This document shows, one piece after another, positions 46,012 through 53,979 of a stretch of 64,000 nt of DNA. The DNA is from Agarophyton chilense (lineage: Eukaryota > Rhodophyta > Florideophyceae > Gracilariales > Gracilariaceae): assembly GCA_030374765.1 (NCBI GenBank), contig JARGXX010000073.1:734776-798775 (forward strand), given 5' to 3'. Both the position numbers and the translations under genes were made by a program. Under the pieces are notes generated by a model. That model was given only the letters and a program-made list of their open reading frames with translations. It was not told where the DNA came from and searched no databases. Within the stretch, counting starts at the first letter, position 1. Each line of letters begins with the position of its first letter.

Positions 46012-46728
46012 ATGACCGACTCTCTCACTGCCATCCCTTGCACCTCCGACCCAGCCGTTATTGTCGGCAGAGGCCGAATCGGCACTTTGCTTCGCAACAA
46101 AGGCACCCCACAAGATGCTTTTCTCTCAACTCAAGAATTCATCTCCGCGCAATACATCCCCGACGGCCCCATTTTCTTCTGCGGCAGAAATCATTCACTC
46201 GAAGACGTCATTCAATTTTGCCCTTCCTCCCGCAGAGAGGATCTGGTCTTCCTTCAGAACGGAAACATTCTCCCTCTTCTTTCAACCTATGGGCTCCAAA
46301 ACTGCACTAAAGCCGTTCTCTTCCTCGCCGTCCCCTCCCTTAACGCACCCCCCGAGGACTGTGTCACCCTCCTCAGTCCCCATGGTCTCACAACTGCCAA
46401 CGGCAAATGGGCTCCCGCACTCGCCAATCGCCTCAGTACCGCAGGCCTCACTTGTCATGTCCTGGACCAGCCCTCCTTCTCTAAAGCTTACTACGAAAAA
46501 TTCGTATGGATATCAGCTTTTAATCTCGTCGGCTCCTCTTATGGCTTTATCACAATGCACGAAGTTGCAGTACAACAACGCACAGTCATTTCAACCATAA
46601 TGAAAGAGCTCCTCGCCATCGTCACATCCGAAACAGGAATCGCCTACAATACAACAGAAACACTCCAAAAACTTCTGGCCCACGGAAAAACACTTACACA
46701 GTTTCCCAATTCGTTCTCAGACTTTTAG
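46012..46728 (+). CDS. ketopantoate-reductase-like NAD(P)-binding protein
   Basis: 238 residues starting with ATG. The N terminus has a Rossmann nucleotide-binding loop, VIVGRGRIGTLL (G19, G21, G24), followed by IFFCGRNHSLEDVI and LVFLQNGNIL, where QNG matches the conserved QNG of ketopantoate reductases. The second half (YYEKFVWISAFNLVGSSYG, then RTVISTIMKELLAIVTSETG) fits the helical C-terminal domain of the ApbA/PanE family. Those enzymes reduce 2-dehydropantoate for coenzyme A synthesis, but family members act on other substrates and the usual catalytic lysine is not clear here. As transposon cargo its role is unknown. At 238 residues it is shorter than typical PanE (about 300). Confidence 0.55.
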   Translation: MTDSLTAIPCTSDPAVIVGRGRIGTLLRNKGTPQDAFLSTQEFISAQYIPDGPIFFCGRNHSLEDVIQFCPSSRREDLVFLQNGNILPLLSTYGLQNCTKAVLFLAVPSLNAPPEDCVTLLSPHGLTTANGKWAPALANRLSTAGLTCHVLDQPSFSKAYYEKFVWISAFNLVGSSYGFITMHEVAVQQRTVISTIMKELLAIVTSETGIAYNTTETLQKLLAHGKTLTQFPNSFSDF

Positions 46729-47251
46729 TTCCGGAACGTCTACTTCTACAACGTTTCTAACGCCCAAAAATCCATTGGAAACGGTGACCCCGCCCCTTTC
46801 CATACGAACTTCTTGAACGTCCTCCTCAATGGGTAGTACTTCATTCATATACCCCTTCCAATAAAAACAAGTCCTCCTTTCTAAAGCATATGTCCATCTC
46901 CTTCGCTGCCTCGATAAAGACTGCTATCCGCACGACACCAAGTCAGAATATATGAAACGATATTAAGAATTGCTTCGTACATCACAAATCATCACTACAA
47001 CCACTCTTCATAAATCTTCCAACTTTGCAATTAAGTCTGTATCCAATAACCGCTCCTACAGCCTATCAAAGGTTTTCATTCATAACAATTATTCATACTC
47101 TGCGACAGAGATACGGCAACAACCTAACAACTACTTTGATCACTACATATATATATCCACCGATGACCACCCTACTTCATTGCGCTCAACATACTGTATC
47201 CAGTCCCTCACAAATACCTTTCTACACAACACTCTCCTCTCCTTCTCAAGC
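46729..47251. other. no supported gene; upstream of small gene
   Basis: About 520 bases. The frame of the next gene is open from 46970, but the sequence is Ser/Thr/Tyr/Asn-rich and lacks protein character, so I take it as 5' noncoding. Confidence 0.4.
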
Positions 47252-47596
47252 ATGCAGCGCTACGAAGCACGTCTTTACCTACCCCCTGGTTCTTCTGTCC
47301 AATGCTCAGCAGCTGTGGATATTCTTCCACAACGAACGGTTATCACCGTCGACGAAGTCCTTCAAATCAAACTTCCAACCACCCAGAATGTGGTCGAAGT
47401 CAGAGGGTTCCAGAATCATATCACCAACGAGCTCATGGACGAGATTCGTGACATTTGTACGAGCACCAGGAGGCTCCCCACTCGCAACTCCCTACAGCAG
47501 CAAGATACTCTGAAACAACTGTTCAAAGAGCGGTATCATATCGTTACCCATGTGCAGCGTACAAGGAAGACTAGCAAACCGGAACGCCTTTACTAA
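47252..47596 (+). CDS. hypothetical 114-residue protein
   Basis: From the ATG at 47252: MQRYEARLYLPPGSSVQCSA, then VDEVLQIKLPTTQNVVEVRG, and a basic end. The first ~65 residues look like a small beta-rich fold; no family recognised. It follows the reductase-like gene on the same strand. Confidence 0.4.
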   Translation: MQRYEARLYLPPGSSVQCSAAVDILPQRTVITVDEVLQIKLPTTQNVVEVRGFQNHITNELMDEIRDICTSTRRLPTRNSLQQQDTLKQLFKERYHIVTHVQRTRKTSKPERLY

Positions 47597-47741
47597 GATG
47601 TTCAGTTAGCAAACACTCTTCACATCGACCTTAACGTTCACAATCACACTAACTACACTCTTCGGAGTTATAGATCCAGCTCTGCAATATACGCTTCCAT
47701 TCAGATTCAACTCTCTCCTTCGGTTCATTTTCATAACGCTA

Positions 47742-48437
47742 TTGAGGTGTCCTATCCAAAGCCTGCTACAAATTCTCATAATCGAAGGAGGCGTACAATG
47801 TATAAACGCGTTATACGGGTCTATACAAACTACGCCGTTCAATCCAAACCAGCGATATACCTGGAAGAAACGAGTCTTTCTGGAATTCGGGGCTCTACTC
47901 CTTACTCTACTCATCCCCCTCAACGCCATACTTTTCCTCGTTCACCGCTTCATTCCAGTCAGCGGTACCCTTTCATCAGACGTGAAGACAAATTGTATCG
48001 CCTTCTCCACAGGAGGGGCCGCAGTTGGCGCTTTGGCATATCTTCTCCAGCTTGTTTCTATATCCTTCTTTCCAGAGTCCTATCTTAACACAAAGTTGAC
48101 AAGGACCCCAGAACCACGGAGAACCTCTTTTATGAACCTCGTGCTTGGCGCCCTTTCCCACTCTTTTCAACAAGCTTTATTCATATCCAGTCCGGCTGTA
48201 ACCTTCCGACTACTCGGTATGAGGCTGTGGGCATGCACTTTCGCTGCCCTCTCTTCAACCGCCTTCTCCACCTCTCGCATTGAGTGCCCTGGTGTTCCTA
48301 TACTGCTTGGTAACACAGTGGATGTCGTAATCTTGATATCTTCGACAGTTGTCATTCACTATGAGAAAGTGAAAGCAAGTGCTGCTCTCACGCGTTTCAA
48401 TCCAGTTGTTCAGGAGTTTTTACTGAAAGAGGACTGA
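47742..48437 (+). CDS. putative membrane protein of the transposon
   Basis: An open frame of 231 codons with about four hydrophobic segments: FGALLLTLLIPLNAILFLVH, FSTGGAAVGALAYLLQLVSI, a weaker one around LGALSHSFQQALFI, and VPILLGNTVDVVILISSTVV. There is no ATG near its 5' end (the frame opens with TTG), so the true start is probably in an upstream exon or in another frame, for example via an ATG at 47798. No family recognised. Ends at a stop at 48435-48437, tail to tail with the dioxygenase-like gene. Confidence 0.45.
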   Translation: MRCPIQSLLQILIIEGGVQCINALYGSIQTTPFNPNQRYTWKKRVFLEFGALLLTLLIPLNAILFLVHRFIPVSGTLSSDVKTNCIAFSTGGAAVGALAYLLQLVSISFFPESYLNTKLTRTPEPRRTSFMNLVLGALSHSFQQALFISSPAVTFRLLGMRLWACTFAALSSTAFSTSRIECPGVPILLGNTVDVVILISSTVVIHYEKVKASAALTRFNPVVQEFLLKED

Positions 48438-48541
48438 TCACTATTACAAGAAAAGGGGACTACTCCACATATTACCTCAAATTGTACTCTTTATTGTTCA
48501 ATAGGTAACAGATACTATCTAGTCGTCGTCGTCATCCACTA

Positions 48542-50575
48542 TCATACCGCCGTCTTCATAGTCTCCATCTGTGTTAGCCGAGTTGAGACCCATCCCAGGT
48601 TCATCATCCTCTTCTTCATACTCCTCTTCCCCACTTTCAACAACTTCCATTTATAATCTTCATCCAACTCCTCATCCTCATCTACCTGGAAGTCTTCATC
48701 ATCACCCTTGTTGGAATCATCCTCTTCGAACTTAGGCCGAAATGCTGGTTGCCTATGCACTGCGTCCGGTAGCTTGTACCCATCCGGTACCAAGTACATG
48801 TGATACCTCATGCAAACTTCCTTAACCAATGCATCCTCGTATCCAGCTCCAGCATGAAACACATCTCCTCTTCCAATAAAAATGGAGTACGGCGGAATCC
48901 TGAACTTCCTCACTACCATCGTCCGAGATACGCGCTTCAAGCTCCTGTCGTCGGGCACGTACATGTTGTGTGACCTCTCACAAACCCAAAGCATAAACGA
49001 ACTCGCTCCCGACGCCATCATGAGGAACCCTGGAACCTCTCCGACGTTCTTCTCGGCATCGGTCAGTCCTCCAAAGTCCGTATGTAACACCTGCCTTGGA
49101 CAGCCCTCCGCCGTACACAGCACTCGCCCCCCTGTTTCAGGGGCATAAATCCTCTTCTTCCCCGACCGGTTGTTGCACAACCGAAGAGCGGCCGCAATCT
49201 GTCCAAACCTGGCATCCAACAATGCCCTTTTCCTCACCATTAAAACGTTGTTCTCGTCCCCCTCCACAGAATCCACAATCCCCACCTTCGTCGTAATGTA
49301 CCGCCCAACTCCCTCCATTCTATCTCCAGCATCTCTGTCCTCACCAGCGTTGATTATAGGGTCCCATTTCTTTCTATTCCCTTCAATCGCCAAGTCCGAC
49401 TGGTTCAAGAAATCCGTCTGGAAGAACTCTAGCAAAGTCCCAGTCACATCCCCATCGAAGTTTACCCCCCTCTTCTTCGCCTCATCCGCCATCCCCTCGT
49501 CCGTGGCAAACTCTTCCAGCACACAAAATCCTTTCTCCATCAGCTCACTTCTCTTAGTCGCGAAGTACTCGCGGGCCAAGTCATCCCTCTCCATTGCTGC
49601 CATCCATATCGCCTGCTCTTCATTCACAGAGTGGTCCTTCGTCGGCAGAATCACCCCAAAAACCGGTTCTTTCGTGGAACCCAGTTCCTTGTGCCTGTTA
49701 TGAGCAGCACGCCAATAAACCGCGTGGTGCACACTTTTCAAGTCTTCTACCGTCAAGCACTCCGCCCTGTGCTTGTTCCGTAGGTAAATCATCTGCATCC
49801 AGAGGTGCTGATGCTTCACTCCATTTTCACCCGCCGGCCACTCGCTCGGAAGTGCATTCACCAAGTACACCCACGACATACCCGACCCCCCCGCATACGG
49901 TCCCGCCCTCTTCAGCCCCTTCGGAACACCCTCCGGATTATTGTCTTCGAAGCCACGCATTTGCACACCTTCCTCCTCTTCGTCCCCTACAAATGCACCC
50001 TGCCCCCCGTCATCATCCAGTTCATCCTCACTCGATGAGAAAACATTGAGTACATGTTCCTTCAAGAAGCGCTTCAGCTCTTTCCTGCTCATCTTCTTGA
50101 ACACATCCACCACGTCAGCCGGTATTTGAGCCGCAGATGTGCCCACCGTCTTTCTCCTCTTTCTCTTCCGCTTTAAAGGCTGTTCATACTCGCGTTCATC
50201 ATCACTAATGACCACAGCCTTTCTTTTCCCCTTTCTCTGTCTAGGTTCCATCACCCTCTCACCCGCAGCATCCAGCCCGCGCTCAGAACCGTTTCTAGTT
50301 CGTGTGATGCGTCTGGGAACCACGGTTTCCTGGTGGGGTACAGACTCCCCAGCACTAGACGAAGGACCATTCACAGAAGGTGGCACCTCCACCACATCCT
50401 TCTCCGCACTTGGGGACGCCAGACTCACTTTCAGACCGCCTTCAATCCGCCTTTGTGCGATTTTCATCCTCTTCGACACCAACCCCGGCCACAACCGCTT
50501 CGGACCACTGAGCTCCATCGTCGCCGTTTGCATGCAAAGGTACTCCCTTAAAGACACCTCGTTCTTTCCCATCAC
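48542..50575 (-). CDS. probable 2-oxoglutarate/Fe(II)-dependent dioxygenase
   Basis: 677 residues. The first ~240 are basic and acidic low complexity, with repeated Lys/Arg clusters (KRKRKRRKT) typical of nuclear localisation. The rest is globular. Residues 495-600 show a jelly-roll iron site: H498-T-D500 (LHTDFGG), the distal H574 in GDVFHAGAG, and R590 (MRYHMYL) 16 residues later, the arrangement in which R binds 2-oxoglutarate. I infer an oxygenase of the broad superfamily that includes TET/JBP, AlkB and phytanoyl-CoA hydroxylases; I cannot assign it to TET/JBP. DNA or chromatin would be a plausible substrate given the nuclear-type tail and the methyltransferase in the same element. It overlaps the next gene by 134 bases in a different frame: either two genes or exons of one. 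Confidence 0.6.
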   Translation of the reverse strand: MMGKNEVSLREYLCMQTATMELSGPKRLWPGLVSKRMKIAQRRIEGGLKVSLASPSAEKDVVEVPPSVNGPSSSAGESVPHQETVVPRRITRTRNGSERGLDAAGERVMEPRQRKGKRKAVVISDDEREYEQPLKRKRKRRKTVGTSAAQIPADVVDVFKKMSRKELKRFLKEHVLNVFSSSEDELDDDGGQGAFVGDEEEEGVQMRGFEDNNPEGVPKGLKRAGPYAGGSGMSWVYLVNALPSEWPAGENGVKHQHLWMQMIYLRNKHRAECLTVEDLKSVHHAVYWRAAHNRHKELGSTKEPVFGVILPTKDHSVNEEQAIWMAAMERDDLAREYFATKRSELMEKGFCVLEEFATDEGMADEAKKRGVNFDGDVTGTLLEFFQTDFLNQSDLAIEGNRKKWDPIINAGEDRDAGDRMEGVGRYITTKVGIVDSVEGDENNVLMVRKRALLDARFGQIAAALRLCNNRSGKKRIYAPETGGRVLCTAEGCPRQVLHTDFGGLTDAEKNVGEVPGFLMMASGASSFMLWVCERSHNMYVPDDRSLKRVSRTMVVRKFRIPPYSIFIGRGDVFHAGAGYEDALVKEVCMRYHMYLVPDGYKLPDAVHRQPAFRPKFEEDDSNKGDDEDFQVDEDEELDEDYKWKLLKVGKRSMKKRMMNLGWVSTRLTQMETMKTAV

Positions 50576-52205
50576 AATTGTACTGTCTAGAACCTTCCCC
50601 GCCGTCAGACCCTTCTCCTTTCCCGCCCTTTTTGCATAGTTGGAACATTCGTATGGCGCATTGGAAGAATTCCTTTCGCGTCTCCTGGAAACGTCCCATA
50701 TTCCCCGTAGAACCCATCCTCACCCTCACATGTAGCTGCAAACAACGGATTGCGAAACGGAATATTTCGTCTTCGAGTCCTAACAACAAGTCACTCGACA
50801 CATGCGCAAGGGTTAGCACTGAACTCTCCTTGCATACGTTCTCAAAGAACTCCAGGAGACCTTCGCTCCTGACGAATTTCAACCCAAGAGTCGCATAGCG
50901 ATTCAAGTGGCGCAAGCTGTAGATTCCTATAGCTTCGCTCGTCTTCAGCTCCCCAGCTATCCGTGTCGGAGTAAGGTCAGCCAACTTGGTTCTCTTATCG
51001 TCAATCAAGTTGCAAATGAAGGACACTGTCGAATGAACCTTGTCGGCGAAACTAATCTTCAACACATTTGAACTCATTTCATTGAGTACATTACCAAGAA
51101 CGAGCACTTCGTTCAGCGATAAAGGCTTCCGGTCCTTTCGTCTCCAACGAACGACATCACAAAACCGCACAATTTCCAACCACTTTCTCCCTTCAGAGGG
51201 ATCATTCTTCAGATCTCGCAGAACCAAGACGTGGTGATGACCGTCCATGAGTATGACAGGCACCACTACCCTCCCATTGTGAACAATTTCACTGAAATCT
51301 AATTCCATTCCCCCGACGATGGCAACAGCAATCGACCCTGCCGACGCAAGCCAGCCAAACGTTTTGCACTTTGCCATCGTCGCCGCCTTGTGTTCCGCAT
51401 TCACACTTCTCACAGTCTTCTCGGGGATTTGTATGTCATCTATGTCCACAATCAAGCGGCACTGGTCATAGTCTGAAGCAGAGATCTTCTTTTCCACGAG
51501 AGTCCTATCCACTTCCTGCGAAGGAACGGCATCGCCGTCATCGAACAACTCCAACTCGGGACCGGTGTGCGAATCCCCGCGTACATTCACCGCTGACCCC
51601 ACCTCCACAACATCTTCATCAGAATCATCCACTATCGTCACCCTCTTTTTCGGCTTGACGGGTTGCTTCATGACCGGCGGCCCTGTTGTTGGCTGTGCCC
51701 TCTTCCCCCTCAAAGGCGTAGCAGACTCCTTCGAGGGGGTCGCGCTTTTGGGAGTCTCCGGCCGAGGAGGCCCTGGAGTCAGCACAGAGGAGACACGTGT
51801 CATCATCGAGGTATCCCATGCGTATATACCTGCCGACACCATATCCTTCAGCAACTCCGGCGGCTCCTCTGCTCCCTTGAAGGAGTACGGATACTTGGAG
51901 TTGATCCCCTCCTTAATTTCAGTCCTCCAGATGGCCACCAATTCCTCTCCCGGCTTCGCAGACTCGCGCAACGAATGGCCATGCATCGCTCTGCAAAGCG
52001 CCTTCCCGGCCGCTCCACTGCCCCCAACACCTCTCAACTCCGCAGTGCCAACCATTGTACCCTTCTTCTTCCCTGTCTCATCCGCCAGGAACAACGCCAC
52101 CCTGTCCCCACCAGCCAGATTGTTTCCCGATGTAGCTTTTCGCGGAGTGGCGCGTGGAGTACCCCGCGGAGTACCCCTGGCTTTCGCTTTGCCTCGAGTC
52201 ATCAT
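50442..52205 (-). CDS. nuclear protein with possible ParB-like domain
   Basis: 587 residues. N terminus is basic with RGTPRGTPRATPRK repeats, followed by an acidic linker (VDDSDEDVVEVG). About residues 248-330 resemble the ParB/Srx fold: VDIDDIQIPEKTVRS at the start, a helical segment, then VVVPVILMDGHHHVLVL, where DGHHH recalls the D-G-x-H-R motif of ParB N-terminal domains. The R is replaced by H, so the match is suggestive only. The C-terminal ~200 residues are helical and unrecognised. ParB domains bind and slide on DNA from palindromic sites and use CTP; the large palindrome array lies 290 bases upstream of this start. The start ATG pair is at 52205. Confidence 0.5.
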   Translation of the reverse strand: MMTRGKAKARGTPRGTPRATPRKATSGNNLAGGDRVALFLADETGKKKGTMVGTAELRGVGGSGAAGKALCRAMHGHSLRESAKPGEELVAIWRTEIKEGINSKYPYSFKGAEEPPELLKDMVSAGIYAWDTSMMTRVSSVLTPGPPRPETPKSATPSKESATPLRGKRAQPTTGPPVMKQPVKPKKRVTIVDDSDEDVVEVGSAVNVRGDSHTGPELELFDDGDAVPSQEVDRTLVEKKISASDYDQCRLIVDIDDIQIPEKTVRSVNAEHKAATMAKCKTFGWLASAGSIAVAIVGGMELDFSEIVHNGRVVVPVILMDGHHHVLVLRDLKNDPSEGRKWLEIVRFCDVVRWRRKDRKPLSLNEVLVLGNVLNEMSSNVLKISFADKVHSTVSFICNLIDDKRTKLADLTPTRIAGELKTSEAIGIYSLRHLNRYATLGLKFVRSEGLLEFFENVCKESSVLTLAHVSSDLLLGLEDEIFRFAIRCLQLHVRVRMGSTGNMGRFQETRKEFFQCAIRMFQLCKKGGKGEGSDGGEGSRQYNCDGKERGVFKGVPLHANGDDGAQWSEAVVAGVGVEEDENRTKAD

Positions 52206-52495
52206 TTGAATCGGATCGTAGTCGGTCGAGGTTGCAAATGGTCACAGAGCGCTTTGAGCCTTTTATGGTATACAGACTAAGACGTATTAGATCGAGCTCC
52301 TTTGGTGGCGACTATCCGGAACACTCCCGAGAGCAGTTCGTTGCAATCAGCCTGAACTACGTCCGCTTAGTTTCAACCTGAGCTAAGTCCGCTTAGTTTC
52401 AAACTCAAGAAACTCCTTGTCTCTTTCCATCACAAACACGCCTATTGGCTTGGTAGGCGATACAAGAAAATAAAATTAAAAAATTAAAAATATCC
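52206..52495. other. probable promoter region between gene block and array
   Basis: 290 bases upstream of the minus-strand genes. GACTACGTCCGCTTAGTTTC-like words are repeated (TCCGCTTAGTTTCAA at about 52361 and 52389). AT-rich run just before the array. Confidence 0.4.
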
Positions 52496-53806
52496 TGACG
52501 GCCGACAGAGGTGCGCTCCGACTTCATCGGGACTCCCGATGAAGTCCCCGCGCACCTCTGTCGGCCGACATAATACATATAATTTTGTAATTTTTAGGAC
52601 GCCCAGGTGTACACGGTGCACTCTGTCGGCCGACATAATACATATAATTTTGTAATTTTTAGAACGCTCAGGTGTACACGGTGACGTATAATTTTGTAAT
52701 TTTTGGAACGCCCAGGTGTACACGGTGCACTCTGTCGGCCGACATAATACATATAATTCTGTAATTCTTGGAACGCTCAGGTGTACACGGTGCACTCTGT
52801 CGGCCGACAGAGGTGCGCTCCGACTTCATCGGGGGTCCCGATGAAGTCCCCGCGCACCTCTGTCGGCCGACAAAATACATATAATTTTGTAATTTTTGGA
52901 AAGCTTAGGTGTACACGGTGCACTCTATCGGCCGACAGAGAGCCGCGGGGACTTCATCAGGACCCCCGATGAAGTCGGAGCGCACCTCTGTCTGCCGACA
53001 GTCGACCAACATCTCAGGAACGCATCATGCGTGATGTTATGGCGTATTTATCGGCCGACAGGTGTGCCCTGCGACTTCATCGGTCCACCGATGAAGTCGC
53101 AGCACACCCCTGTCGGCCGACAATTCACCAGCATGTTGTAGGGACACCATTCGGGCCATTTGTGGGCCGCCAGGGGTGTGCTGCGACTTCATCGGTGGAC
53201 CGATGAAGTCGCAGGGCACCCCTGTCGGCCGACAAATACGCCATAACATCACGCATGATGCGTTTCTGAGATGTTGGTCGACTGTCGGCCGACAGAGGTG
53301 CGCTCCGACTTCATCGGGGGTCCCGATGAAGTCCCCGCGCACCTCTGTCGGCCGACAGAAGGCACCGTGTACACCTGGGCGTTCCAAAAATTACAAAATT
53401 ATATGTATTATGTCGGCCGACAGAGTGCACCGTGTACACCTGGGCGTTCCAAAAATTACAAAATTATATGTATTATGTCGGCCGACAGAGGTGCGCGGGG
53501 ACTTCATCCGGACCCCCAATGAAGTCGGAGCGCACCTCTGTCGGCCGACAGAGTGCACCGTGTACACCTGAGCCTTCCAAAAATAACGAAATTATATGTA
53601 TTATGTCGGCCGACAGAGGTGCGCGGGGACTTCATCGGGACCCCCAATGAAGTTGGAGCGCACCTCTGTCGGCCGACAGAATGCACCGTGTACACCTGGG
53701 CGTCCTAAAAATTACAAAATTATATGTATTATGTCGGCCGACAGAGGTGCGTGGGGACTTCATCGGGACCCCCGATGAAGTCGGAGCGCACCTCTGACGG
53801 CCGACA
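52496..53806. repeat. array of 21 palindromes forming one giant inverted repeat
   Basis: The 12-bp perfect palindrome TGTCGGCCGACA, or a copy with one or two changes, occurs 21 times, starting at 52496, 52559, 52624, 52733, 52798, 52861, 52926, 52989, 53049, 53111, 53161, 53223, 53283, 53346, 53411, 53476, 53539, 53604, 53667, 53732 and 53795. Spacing is mostly 60-65 bases. Segments between them alternate between a hairpin type (GAGGTGCG, then ACTTCATCGGG and its complement) and an AT-rich type (ATACATATAATTTTGTAA). AT-rich spacers left of about 53140 are in one orientation and those to the right in the other, so the whole block is an inverted repeat with a centre near 53140 and arms of about 650 bases. 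Copy 11, next to the centre, is the most diverged. It separates minus-strand genes on its left from plus-strand genes on its right. Confidence 0.95.
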
Positions 53807-53979
53807 GAATGCAACCAGGATAGCTGCGAAGTCGTTCCGCAACAACCGTTCTTCCGTGCGCGCTCCTCAACCGTACGCACAATTTTTCCGTACCCAGCCG
53901 CACCCAGCCGCACCCGCTGCTCTCTTTTACTCAGGCTCTCGTGACGACCGCCCGTGAGGTTGTTTGAACATGTACATAA

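Noticed and set aside
49170-52209. Plus-strand frames of 150-215 codons over the dioxygenase-like and ParB-like genes
   Set aside because: Shadow frames; Ser/Pro-rich with no motif, while the minus strand is protein-like.
52496-53806. CRISPR-like regular repeat-spacer array
   Set aside because: Segments between the repeats are themselves repeated, the repeat is a perfect palindrome, orientation flips at the centre, and the setting is eukaryotic with no cas genes.
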